Assembly: GCA_034096865.1 (NCBI GenBank)
Contig: JAWQFJ010028519.1
Span: 25,001-40,000 of the forward strand
DNA length: 15,000 nt
Reading direction: 5' to 3'
DNA from: Theodoxus fluviatilis
Lineage: Eukaryota > Mollusca > Gastropoda > Cycloneritida > Neritidae
In this document: positions 1 through 9,743 of the stretch, piece after piece
Position numbering within the stretch: position 1 is the stretch's first letter
How the letters are laid out: every line of letters starts with the position of its first letter
Program-made: the position numbers and the translations under genes
The notes under the pieces: model-generated
What the model was told of the DNA's origin: nothing
The model's database searches: none
What the model saw: the letters and a program-made list of their open reading frames with translations, nothing else

Positions 1-288
1 ATGATCCGATAACTGAAAATGTTTCAGACTCTTTGGGGGAAAAAAGATGAGTATTTTATTCAGAAGAGAGTGGAAAAGATGACAACATTATTTATCGGAG
101 TCTTCAGAAAGAACAGCTTCAGAGTCAATGACATATGGAGATGGGGACTAGCTGATGCAGATATCGGGGGAGGAGCTCACTGTCCACTAACAACCATTTC
201 ATACCATCGCTCTATGCAAATCCAGCGATGAATTCAGTTCACCAATCCATCTCCAATGGTGCAAAAACAGCACAGCTGGCTGTCGATG
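1..288. other. unassigned non-repetitive sequence
   Basis: Unique-looking sequence. A 70-codon open frame on the plus strand (19-231) has no recognisable motif and no exon-like boundaries that I can defend. I see no gene here. Confidence 0.4.
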
Positions 289-613
289 GTGTGTGTGTAT
301 GTGTGTGTGTATATGTGTATGTGTGTGTGTATGAGTGTGTGTATGTATATGTGTATGTGTATGAGTGTGTGTATGTATATGTGTGTGTGTTTGTGTGTGT
401 ATGTGCGTGTGTATGTGTGTATGTGTGTGTATGTATGTGTGTGTATGTGTGTATATGTGTGGTTGTGTGTATGTATATGGGGATATGTGTGTGTATGTGA
501 GTGTATATGAGTGTGTGTATATATGTGTATGTATGTATGAGTGTGTGTATATGTGTGGGTATGTGTGCGTATGTGTATGTGTGTATATGCGTATGTGTAT
601 GTGTGTGAGTATA
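289..613. repeat. TG/TGTA compound microsatellite
   Basis: About 325 bp of alternating TG with frequent TGTA, TGAG and GTAT interruptions. All long 'proteins' readable here (poly-CVCV on plus, poly-HTHT on minus) are artefacts of the dinucleotide repeat. The interruptions suggest an old, partly decayed array. Confidence 0.97.
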
Positions 614-1150
614 TTTGCGTCATCTAAATGCCTGGTACACAAAGGGCCTCTCGCTCATGCCGAACTTCCGAGTCATTGATCGACAGGTGTGGATCCATGC
701 AGTCTCGCGGTAACTGCAGCTTCAGCAAGACGGAAGTGACGCTGAGAAACTGAGCGACATGTTAGGCTTTTTCTCCAAGTTTTTTTGTGCCTCGAGCGTC
801 TGAGAAGGAAATTCTGTCGAGGCTACTTTTTGTCTGTGGCCTTCGGTCGCGGAATCTTTGTCTTGCAATCTTCATGTCTTATGCGGACAGCTCTAAGGAA
901 GAGAGAGTTCCACTGTGGATATGCTCGCAACGGCTGGAAGAGACGGGTGGGGGTGGGGAGGGGGTGGGGTGGCTCCAGAGGCGCTGTAGCATCCCACCCC
1001 TCCCCCACCTTGACAGGATTAAGAGGTTTTCTTTAATATCGTTCTCGGTTTCCTTCTTGTATTAATCTAAAAATAATTCACCGTGAATCTTATTGATCTT
1101 CCATTTGATCTACTATTTAAACTTGTCACATTTCTCACTTTCTTTTTCCG
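614..1150. other. unassigned intergenic or intronic sequence
   Basis: No identified gene. A plus-strand frame open over 787-1065 contains a stretch beginning ILSRLLFVCG that looks less repetitive than its surroundings, but I recognise no domain and it runs into a G-rich patch (948-970) followed by C-rich sequence. I treat it as non-coding. Confidence 0.4.
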
Positions 1151-1430
<280 letters not shown>

Positions 1431-1470
1431 CAAACACCCCCCCCCTTAACTCACCCACCCCCACACATAT

Positions 1471-1516
1471 ACACACGCACGTACGCACGCACGCACGCAC
1501 GCACGCACACACACAC
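1471..1516. repeat. CA/CGCA microsatellite
   Basis: Short ACAC followed by about eight ACGC units and a CA tail. It lies 40 bp after the polypyrimidine tract, so 1151-1516 is effectively one compound simple-sequence block. Confidence 0.9.
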
Positions 1517-2046
1517 ATTCTTTTCCTCGTTCAGGTACACACAATATTCAGATGTTAAGAGCCCAAACTATCAAGATACACCTTGATTAAATCACTGACA
1601 TTTTCTTTTTGTTAATAATCCAGATGTCTTTGTCGATTCATCTACTAGCATACATGTTGGCCTGAGGCGAATTAATAAATCGCCACTTATAGACGCCTGA
1701 TCGACACGCCGTCGCCTATTCACTCTTTCCACTTGGAATTTGATTTTGACCTGAATGACCCACGAGGGCTGATCTCAGCACAGCCTGCTGGGGCCTCTGC
1801 AGCATTCCAGGTGCAGTCGATGTATCGACAACGAGTCAGGTGTGCACTGGTGCCAGGTGGGAGCAAAATCCCGCACACAGGACCACTGATCGATATCCGC
1901 CACGACTTTGTCCCACCAAACCCCGCACTCCACCATCTGTTCATTGGCCCTGACCACCAAACCCCGCACTCCACCATCTGCTCCTTGGCCCTGACCCGCG
2001 CTGTCAGTCACTGGTGAAAACTGCGTCGTCCTGAATGATAACAAAA
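1517..2046. other. unassigned sequence with a 41-bp tandem duplication
   Basis: A 94-codon plus-strand frame (1733-2017) is open but has no motif I recognise, and its last third is made of the 41-bp duplication. The remainder (1517-1730) is plain sequence with no detectable feature. Confidence 0.4.
1913..1994. repeat. 41-bp tandem duplication
   Basis: Two adjacent 41-bp copies (1913-1953 and 1954-1994), both opening CCACCAAACCCCGCACTCCA. They differ at three positions near the end (TTCATTGG against CTCCTTGG). The high identity implies a fairly recent slippage event. Confidence 0.93.
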
Positions 2047-2803
<757 letters not shown>

Positions 2804-3084
2804 CCGAGTGGTTTGCGTTCACTACAAGAGTAGAATGTTTTCATTCTTAATTTGTCAAAAATTCTCCTGAAGCAAATCTCGGGGAATTCTTTTAAACATG
2901 AGTACCCTTTGGTCGTATTTGAAGAACACCTGAAGTTACAACTTGTGGAGTGGACGGCTGCGTGTGCAGTCCAAGTCAGGGCTGTGGCAAGGTGGAGTAG
3001 CCTGAGACTCTGGAGCTACTGGAGCAGGCCCTAAAAGTCCAGCAGTTAGCGGTTCCGGTTGAAAATGTATACACCATCTTCCAA
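2804..3084. other. unassigned non-repetitive sequence
   Basis: Short unique stretch between two microsatellites. A 60-codon frame (2852-3034) is open on plus without a recognisable product. Nothing else seen. Confidence 0.4.
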
Positions 3085-3369
3085 ACTACCTACCTGCCTG
3101 CCTGCCTGCGTGCCTACCTATTTACCTACCTACCTACCTACCCACCCTTCCACCCACCCACATTACCTACCTGCCTGCCTGCCTGCCTGCCTACCCTTCC
3201 ACCCACCCACATACCTACCTGCCTGCCTATCTGTCTGCCTGCCTGCATACCCACCATTCCTTTCATCCATCCAACTACCTACCTACCCATCACACCCATC
3301 CACCCACCCACCCAAACCTACCCACCCACCCATCAATCTTTTCCTCACATTTGCCTATCTATCTATCTA
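3085..3369. repeat. CTAC/CTGC/CACC tetranucleotide repeat block
   Basis: Alternating domains of CTAC, CTGC and CACC units, closing with CTAT units. The domain structure (ACCT to GCCT to ACCC and back) suggests repeated local conversion of one tetranucleotide into another. The Thr/Pro/Leu-rich plus-strand frame is an artefact. Confidence 0.95.
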
Positions 3370-3569
3370 AATGCATAAGACGTGTGAAGTAGGTACAAGG
3401 CCCTGTCACTCACCAAGTACTCACCAGGGGTGACCAGTCCATTGGAAAGTTCGCACGGTGTAAAGCAGGGTTGTGTGCTATGCCAGTACTCTTCAGTCTG
3501 TTCTTCACGTGCTCACTCAAGTACGCTGTCCAGGACATCAACGAGGGAATGCATCCATATAGTATTGAC

Positions 3570-3785
3570 ACTGCCCTTTGACGTCAATCTTTTATCTACA
3601 TTCTCGTACGTAAAACGAGAACATTTTATGCACACATGTACAATAAATGCAGTCCTAAAGTAAAACTTTCAAATACAGTTGCAAGAAAACTGCGTGCACG
3701 CACAGTTATCATCAACACAAATGGCACATATCGAGCATGAACCACGGTGTGTTCTTGACAGACGAGGAGGCGTACGTTTGCCACC
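3570..3785. other. insertion splitting the RT pseudogene
   Basis: The RT homology stops after DINEG near 3555-3570 and resumes at HGSLLDLPRL near 3788. These two stretches are normally separated by only a few residues, so about 200 bp of foreign sequence interrupts them. It includes an AATAAA (about 3643) and AT-rich sequence. I see no clear inverted ends or target duplication. Confidence 0.5.
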
Positions 3786-4411
3786 TGTACATGGTTCCCT
3801 CCTCGACCTGCCCCGCCTCGCGGCTCAGCCCAAGATTCGCATCGACCTCATCCTCGAAGCGCTGTTTATGGACGACTGTGCTCGAATGACCGGCAAAGTC
3901 AGCGACCTCCAGGTTATAATGGACAGATTCTTTGATGCTGCAAAACAGTTCGGATTGATTAACAGCCTCGGAAAAATGGAGGTGCTTCATCAACCAGTCC
4001 CGAATAAAAACTGCCCACGACCATCCATCACCGTAAATGATGCAGCGCTAAAGATTGTTGATAGCTTCAAGTGCCGCAGAAGCGAGATCTCCAGTGACGG
4101 TTCTCTTGGCGGATAACTCTTTGCGACGATTAGCAAGGCCAGCCAAGCAGTCGGCAGACCACGTTGCAGAGTGTTCAATTACCACAATGTTACCATGGAC
4201 ACCAAAATGAAAGTTTACAAGTCTCTTGTGCTTCCTTCCCTCTGGACGGTTGTGAGGCGAGGACACTCAGTTAGCGCCGCACCAGACCGCGAGAGCGATT
4301 TCGTATTCGAGTGCTTTGCTCGATCCTTGCAATCAAGTGGCAGGACAAGGTAAGAATACACTGAAGTCCTAAATATAGCAAAAGCAACCTTCACTGAGGT
4401 GATCCTCTTTA

Positions 4412-4932
4412 GGTCACAGCTTTTCTGGTCTGGCCACGTCATCAGAATGGCGGTCACAGCTTTTCAGGTCTGGCCACGTCATCAGAATGGCGGTCACAGC
4501 TTTTCAGGTCTGGCCACGTCATCAGAATGGCGGTCACAGCTTTTCAGGTCTGGCAACGTCATCAGAATGGCGGTCACAGCTTTTCTGGTCTGGCCACGTC
4601 ATCAGAATGGCGGTCACAGCTTTTCAGGTCTGGCAACGTCATCAGAATGGAGGTAACATTTTTTTCTGGTATGGCCACGTCATCAGAATGGCGGTCACAG
4701 CTTTTCAGGTCTGGCAACGTCATCAGAATGGCGGTTACAGCTTTTCAGGTCTGGCAACGTCATCAGAATGGCGGTCACAGCTTTTCAGGTCTGGCAACGT
4801 CATCAGAATGGCGGTCACAGCTTTTCAGGTCTGGCAACGTCATCAGAATGGCGGTCACAGCTTTTCAGGTCTGGCCACGTCATCAGAATTGAGGTCACAG
4901 GTTTTCTGGTCTGGCCACGTCATCAGAATGGA
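4412..4932 (+). repeat. 40-bp minisatellite, 13 copies, derived from RT coding sequence
   Basis: Thirteen tandem units start at 4412, 4452, 4492, 4532, 4572, 4612, 4652, 4693, 4733, 4773, 4813, 4853 and 4893. The period is 40 bp, with one 41-bp unit (4652). Units begin GGTCACAGCTTTTC and contain TGGCMACGTCATCAGAATGG; the variable sites are CAGGTC/CTGGTC and GGCCACG/GGCAACG. In one frame a unit reads [11 protein letters not shown], the retroelement motif in which the array sits, so the array arose by expansion of RT coding sequence. The consensus has no stop in any plus frame. Confidence 0.96.
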
Positions 4933-5042
4933 GGACAAGCGCTTGCCCACGCGGGTCTCTTTGCAGAGCTGAGGCGGAATTGGAGGAGTTGAAGCCGCAC
5001 TCTCAAGCGCTTCCACGACTGCTTGAAAGACAGTCTGAGGAC

Positions 5043-5149
5043 AGATGGATGAATGGATGAATAGATGGATGGATGGATGGATGAATAGATGGATGGATGG
5101 ATGGATGGATGGATGGATGGATGGATGGATGGATGGATGGATGGATGGA
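5043..5149 (+). repeat. (GATG)n tetranucleotide microsatellite
   Basis: About 26 GATG units with a few GAAT/AGAT interruptions at the left. It starts exactly where the RT pseudogene homology ends, so it may have grown from the retroelement end or may mark its truncation point. Confidence 0.95.
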
Positions 5150-5733
5150 GATCACGGTATATCAGCTTTTGTAGGCTTTGTAAGGCCATTGAGCACGAAA
5201 ATCATGAGAATAGTTTACTTGCTTGTTCGCCTGATCTCTGCTCGCGTACACTTGCCCATCCTCACCATTTCCCCACGAGCTCGTGCGCTCAACAGACGGA
5301 GATTAGCAAGACATTTATCTGCCCTGCATGGTGGAGACTGGTGCGCCGATGGTTCCACAGCACGAGTTTCGCTGACCTGTCACTGCCAGTATCGATAATG
5401 GGGATCATTGACTGTCGGGCTGTTACATGGGCAAGACCTAATCATGACCTGAAAGGAAGATCGAATGGCGGGCGACGGAAAGGCAACTCAACAGTTGACA
5501 GACCGCCGTCACGCTCACCTGCCCCTGCTGGAGGTAGCAATCATGACAAGCAGTTTTCATCAGGGACGGGAATCATAGACGCAAAACAGACATTTTAAGG
5601 ATATCTACAAATCTTTCGCGTTGCCTAGAGGACAAGAAGGACGACTGCAATTTTCTTTCACTTTGAAGGATCTGATCTTTCATAAGTTGTTTAAAATTAA
5701 ATCATTATCAATATAAGTAATTCCAAATTTTGT
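5150..5733. other. unassigned sequence downstream of the RT remnant
   Basis: A plus-strand frame stays open to 5598 after leaving the microsatellite. Its first part reads [14 protein letters not shown], which could be a degraded zinc-knuckle tail of the retroelement, though only a CxxC is visible. The remainder has no recognisable motif. No other feature found. Confidence 0.35.
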
Positions 5734-5799
5734 TTGCACAGCTTAGATTATTTTTCTGCCCTTGCTGGCTTTCATAGTAACTGTCGAGTTGAGGTCAAT

Positions 5800-6200
5800 A
5801 CATTGAATGATGATGATTATGTTGAAGACGAACTCGTGGATGGCTGCGACAGCGACGATAAAGAAAACAAAGACAATGACTATGATAATGCCACAGACGA
5901 TGAAGATCACAATCATTACAGTGACGATGAAGACAACGATGGCGACTACCATATCTATATTACAACGATGATGACGATGATCACATCGAAGACGATGATC
6001 TTAACTGTAACCATGACAACTTCAATGGGGGTTATATCGACAACAGTGATTACGAAAACTTTGCCTGTGGAAACGAAAATGACTTTAATTATGATTAAAA
6101 CAACTTAGTTGATGACAAAGACGAAGATGTTAAGAAAAAAAGGAAAAACAAACAGCAAGCATGGGAAGTAAAAATAGCCTTGGGGAAGGAGCAGACATAA
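5800..6200 (+). other. GAY-rich tract encoding an acidic D/N/E-rich pattern, broken
   Basis: From about 5806 the plus strand reads a long acidic pattern (for example DDDYVEDELVDGCDSDDKEN) in one frame up to about 5950. The acidic pattern then continues in the -1 frame (GAC/GAT codons from 5961) to a TAA at 6096-6098, and after that stop as DDKDEDVKKKRKNKQQAWEV to another TAA at 6198-6200. This is either a decayed coding exon with an acidic-basic tail or an imperfect GAY trinucleotide expansion. Codon third positions alternate T and C, not a uniform triplet, which slightly favours a coding origin. No known protein recognised. Confidence 0.5.
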
Positions 6201-6768
6201 ACAGAACTGAGCCCCGAGGAATCTATGGACATGGCCGCTGCTTTCTTTGACCACAGAAACGGCGTGTTGAGCACGATCTCCCGTCCCAGTGCAAACTGGA
6301 GGGACCTCTCTGAGTGGCCGCCCTGCTCCCTGACGCGATAAGCAGGCAGAGAGGTCTGCTGGAGCTGCAGCTGCCTTCGATCCAAGGGCAGGTGCAGTGC
6401 CCTGCCACGTCCTTGAAGCGCTGGAACTTTTTCAGTCAACATGGGGTTGTATACACGCTTGAGTCTACATCGCTTGCAATAACAACCTGATCGGCTTGTC
6501 TTGGGTTAGTTCCTTCGAAAAACGCTTCGTCAGCGAGAAGGGTGTGGACTGAGAGCTGGGCTTGAGGCAAAGACAGCCTCTCAATGGCGGTTTTGACCGC
6601 AGTGCACTTTTTGACATGGACAGCCCGGTTGTTTTGCTGTAGAAGGGAAGTAGACGAGCTGGGGAGATTGCAATACTGAAGAGTATGAACAAGGATAAGG
6701 ATGAATGGTGTGAATCGAACGAATCTATGATGATAGATGACGCTTTGGATTGGTCGAATGATGGACAT
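6095..6768 (-). other. overlapping unassigned open frames (possible gene fragment)
   Basis: Two minus-strand frames, 6768-6436 and 6442-6095, overlap by a few bases. The first includes AIERLSLPQAQLSVHTLLAD and DQVVIASDVDSSVYTTP; the second includes QLQLQQTSLPAYRVREQ and LGREIVLNTPF. Neither is low-complexity, and together they would need one frameshift, so a decayed gene is possible. I recognise no family. The 3' part of the second frame becomes F/L-rich opposite an A-rich stretch and is unlikely to be coding. Confidence 0.25.
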
Positions 6769-6871
6769 GAAATGGGAGATGAAAACTGTAATAAAAGATA
6801 CTTAGAAAATATTCAGTACTGGTACGTATATAATTAGTTGTCTGCAAAAGTGTGCCTCTGTCCGTCTGTCC

Positions 6872-6872
<1 letters not shown>

Positions 6873-6960
<88 letters not shown>

Positions 6961-6981
6961 TCTCTCTCTCTCTCTCTCTCT
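6873..6981 (+). repeat. (TC)n microsatellite, 109-nt pure pyrimidine
   Basis: Nearly uninterrupted TC dinucleotides with two TTTC variants near the right end, preceded by a few TCTG/TCCG units. Purine-free over 109 nt. Confidence 0.97.
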
Positions 6982-7010
6982 AAGTTGCAGGATTTTAGAC
7001 TAAATTCACT

Positions 7011-7148
7011 AACATTCTGCCGGCCATGTACGTCCGTGTCCAGTAATATGTCAGGTGGAATTGGACACTCTCAGACTTTTTCAGATGCCCAGTAGGCGTG
7101 AAACAAGGAGCCTTGGAGAGTCCAATGCTATTTGCTCTCTACAAGTAG
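7011..7148 (+). pseudogene. second LINE-type reverse transcriptase fragment
   Basis: In one frame 7011-7148 reads NILPAMYVRVQ, a stop, then a spacer and FFRCPVGVKQGALESPMLFALYK before another stop. CPxGVxQGxxxSPxLF is the conserved RT block preceding the catalytic YxDD region in non-LTR retrotransposons. The spacing to the upstream AMY segment is as expected. The block differs from the one at 3457-3480 (CPVGVKQG...SPMLF here, HGVKQGCVL there), so this is a different family. It has an internal TAG and is cut on both sides, at the TC tract and after 7148. Confidence 0.75.
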
Positions 7149-7630
7149 TATACAAGTTGGGGCTGCCAGCTCACCCCTAATGAGGCAGCTGTTCACTTTT
7201 TAGAATTGATTGGGCGACTCATGCCTTTTTTAAATTCTGAGTGAGAGGATTGCACCACACGTGGGCAAGCAAGCTTTGCCAAGCAGGTGTGCTTTACAGA
7301 GACCCAAACGCTTTTTTTACTGTGCAAGTGACTGCAGCACACAACCAGTTGCACAGTAAAAAAAATCGATATGGGGGTGTGGAGAGGCTGAATAATTTCA
7401 CCGCAGGGTAAAAATAGATACTTATTGCATCAGCCAGCCTGGGTCAAATTGTCGTCTGCTAGGCTCTCTCTCTGTCTGTCTGTTTGTCTCCATGACTGTT
7501 TATCTGTCTGTCTCTGTGTTTCTATCCCTGTGTGTTGTTTTTTTAAACCCACAAACACACACACACTCACTCATGCACACACACATACAGGCTAACCTAA
7601 TGCAAACGGGTTTTTTAATATAAATTTTTG
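7149..7630. other. unassigned sequence with hairpin and short simple repeats
   Basis: No coding evidence. It contains a 16-bp perfect inverted repeat (7312-7364), a weak TCTG patch (about 7466-7515) and a short CA patch (7548-7587). The segment may be a degraded non-autonomous element, but I cannot define its ends. Confidence 0.4.
7312..7364. repeat. 16-bp perfect inverted repeat (hairpin)
   Basis: Left arm TTTTTTTACTGTGCAA (7312-7327) and right arm TTGCACAGTAAAAAAA (7349-7364) are exact reverse complements around a 21-nt loop. The loop itself contains a smaller inverted pair (GTG-A-CTGCAG-CAC). Confidence 0.9.
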
Positions 7631-7637
7631 TTAAATT

Positions 7638-7710
7638 CAAGGGAGATAACTCCGTTTTGCCACTTAAAATTACCTCCCTTGCCTGATAAATTCAAGAGTT
7701 ACCTCCCTTG
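7638..7710. repeat. cluster of three molluscan CAAGGGAGRTAACTC motifs
   Basis: A forward copy CAAGGGAGATAACTC (7638-7652) and a reverse copy GAGTTACCTCCCTTG (7696-7710) form a 14/15 inverted pair. A third, less complete reverse copy TTACCTCCCTTGC lies at 7670-7682. From general knowledge, this sequence is a common short repeat in gastropod and other molluscan DNA. It is the main taxonomic clue in the window. Confidence 0.7.
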
Positions 7711-8136
7711 CAACGCTATAGGTTAACATAGTTGAATTTAGATTGACCTTAAGGCAAGACACGGGTCGAAAAGTTGGGAAAATTTCATATCTGGACGTTT
7801 TTGAGATAACATCAGTTTTGAGTAGTTCAAACACTTGCAAATGCTCCCACGTGTTTTTTTCGACCTGTCATTCGATAATTAGTTGAATAAAATGGCTTTT
7901 AAAAACATCACTCCTCGTAAAAAACGTTAAAAACGTCATTGATGCATCGTATTTTATGACTTTTGGAAAAATTGTAACTTTCGATCTATTCTACGAAGAG
8001 GTTCACGCCCGGTACCGTTGGAAAGCTCGTCTTTTCGATCGAGCACAGCAAGGGAAATCACTCCGCCAACTATAGTGGTCTATTTTTAGTTGATGATTTC
8101 AAACAGCGTACACAGGGTTGTTTGCAAACTCACTAG

Positions 8137-8181
8137 CCAATCATTGAGCTTAGAGAGGGAATTCCACTTGTTTCAACCAAT
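8137..8181 (+). promoter_or_regulatory. two CCAAT boxes upstream of the transposon ORF
   Basis: GCCAATCA (CCAAT at 8137-8141) and ACCAATCA (CCAAT at 8177-8181), both in the orientation of the ORF and 40 bp apart, lie 164-208 bp upstream of its ATG. The arrangement fits an NF-Y-type promoter of a TATA-less gene. There is no experimental support, and no clear TATA box was seen. Confidence 0.35.
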
Positions 8182-8344
8182 CAGAGACTCCAAAGCGAGG
8201 ATTCCCTGGCCCACAATGCATCGTAAACATGGCTGCCGCTTCAACGCTAATTCTCTCAGTTAGTTTATGTTTTGCACCAAATCGAATAAATTCGACTTCA
8301 ATCAAACAATCAGAGAATGCCCATGAGTGAATAAACTCAACATT

Positions 8345-8800
8345 ATGCCGCGACCGAAAAATAGTGGGCGAAGAGAGCAGCTTTCGGCTGCACGCACCTC
8401 GAAAATACTTCGCGGTCAAGGTCGAAAGTCTAGTTCTACTTCGTCAACGCCTGCGTTGACAGTGCCATCGCGATTGCTGCCTCCTCGTCCCTCCATCTCA
8501 ACTGCCTCGATTCCGGAAGAAACTTCAAACACATCGGCATCAAGGAGGAAGATACAGATGATGCAGGCAGAAGCGAAGCAGCCGATTGAAACCGATCATA
8601 AGTGGGTCAACGTGCACTTAGATCAGCTGAGTGAACTAATGAACGATGTTCTTTGCCCGAACTGTTTTCGGTCTGGTCTCACCTTCAGCATACTATACGA
8701 TGAAGACAATGGCTTAGCCAGAAAACTTTGCTTGAAATGTGGAGCCTGTGATGCCAGAAGAATGAAGAAAGCTAATGTGGCAGCCTCTGTTCAGGCATAG
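8345..8800 (+). CDS. truncated Mutator-like/Kolobok-type transposase N-terminal protein, 151 aa
   Basis: Start chosen at the first true ATG (A at -3); the frame is open 18 bp further but only with GTG. The protein begins MPRPKNSGRREQ (basic, probably nuclear), then has a Ser/Thr/Pro-rich linker (residues about 28-66), a segment WVNVHLDQLSELMNDVLCPNC with C104/C107, and KLCLKCGAC with C129/C132/C135, followed by a short basic tail. Two CxxC pairs about 21 residues apart after an L-rich helix match the opening zinc-ribbon-like part of the domain annotated 'Mutator-like transposase' in many invertebrate proteins. Full proteins are several hundred residues long; here a TAG ends the frame, and the downstream sequence (8801-9743) has no DDE-type domain. 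The frame after the TAG stays open to about 8911 and encodes a KRRLQEEEEGETYGAGM stretch that may be former coding sequence. The product may be inert, or could act as a DNA-binding repressor. Confidence 0.6.
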   Translation: MPRPKNSGRREQLSAARTSKILRGQGRKSSSTSSTPALTVPSRLLPPRPSISTASIPEETSNTSASRRKIQMMQAEAKQPIETDHKWVNVHLDQLSELMNDVLCPNCFRSGLTFSILYDEDNGLARKLCLKCGACDARRMKKANVAASVQA

Positions 8801-9743
8801 CAACAGCGCCTACACTATGTCAGTATGTGGCTTCATGCCTTCAACTCAATGCATCAGAAGAGGAGGCTTCAGGAGGAAGAAGAAGGGGAAACCTATGGTG
8901 CTGGAATGGCAAACTGACTTGTTGTTGACTCATTCACAGCATGTGTCTCTGAAGTTGCCTTTATTGACCTTGGCATTTCCTGTGTAGTAGTAGGGCTGAT
9001 CCTTTCCTCTTGAGCATGAACTTTTCCATCCCTGCATTTTTTTGTACTCACTGCACAAAAACACTAAAAACTGGAAACTGTAAGTTCAGTTTCATTTTTT
9101 TAGCATGTGTAGTCCTGCTGGATGAATGTATGAATAAATGAAACAAGTTTTAGCCATGATGGATAGTTTTAGAAGGACTTATGCATGACTAAAAGTTGTT
9201 TTTGCCATTTTCTCAAAATGTGTTTTTTTCATAGAGTTCAAATCTATTAATTACTAAAACTCATCACAGGATAATGATGATGACTTGTAATTTTGCAGGT
9301 ATGTTACATGTATAATAATTTAAGAACATACAGACACTTTTTGCTGTAAACTGATTATTTAGCCAGATGTGATTTTTTGTCTTTGATGTTGAACCTACTT
9401 TATCTGCAATTCGGATATTGATGTGGAAGCAATAAGTACAATTTTTTTACTTTTTGCATTACAAACATAATCTTCTGTACATTTAAAGATAAAGAGTGTA
9501 CAATTTTAATGCAAAAAGAATTTTCAAGAAATATCAAGTAGTTAAGAAGTTATAGAAATTTAAAAAGATACAGAAATTTGCATATTTTTGCATGTTAGGC
9601 GGCCATTTTGGATTACCCATAATTCTAATTACTGTCAAACTTTGATGTTTTGATTAACTGTTATGAGTTCTTTCATGCCAATGAAACAAAAAAATTTCAA
9701 TAAACATATCTAAAAATTTCATGCTTCCTAGTAGTGTCTTGCC
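8801..9743. other. AT-rich 3' part of the TTAA element
   Basis: No ORF of note beyond a frame to about 8987. AATAAA at 9133-9138 could serve as a polyadenylation signal for the 8345-8800 ORF, and another lies at 9699-9704. A GGCGGCCATTTTG box (9598-9610) resembles a YY1 site. Otherwise AT-rich filler up to the right terminus. Confidence 0.5.

Larger units (their letters stand above)
3430..5045 (+). pseudogene. decayed non-LTR retrotransposon reverse transcriptase
   Basis: Remnant of a LINE-type RT. The conserved start GVKQGCVL is at 3457-3480, followed after a frameshift by VLFSLFFTCSLKYAVQDINEG. After an interruption, the palm block resumes near 3786 and contains ALFMDDCARM (the [YF]xDD catalytic box) and LGKMEVLHQPVPNK (thumb side). 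Then come [43 protein letters not shown] and a last stretch [12 protein letters not shown] ending at about 5040. It is broken by at least three frameshifts, an in-frame TAA at 4114-4116, an insertion (about 3570-3785) and the expanded 40-bp minisatellite. There is no endonuclease domain, so it is 5'-truncated. The motif set resembles a non-LTR RT family widespread in molluscs and other invertebrates; I cannot assign the clade. Confidence 0.85.

Noticed and set aside
787..1065. 92-codon plus-strand frame
   Set aside because: No recognisable motif, and its end is G-rich and C-rich low-complexity sequence; probably chance.
1733..2017. 94-codon plus-strand frame
   Set aside because: The terminal third is the 41-bp duplication and I found no family resemblance.
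6223..6442. Resemblance of SLPAYRVREQ to the segment before motif I of DEAH-box helicases
   Set aside because: No Walker A (GxGKT) or other helicase motif follows; the similarity is a few residues only.
8150..8419. 89-codon minus-strand frame across the transposon promoter
   Set aside because: It lies antisense to the CCAAT region and the start of the 151-aa ORF, with no motif; a shadow frame.
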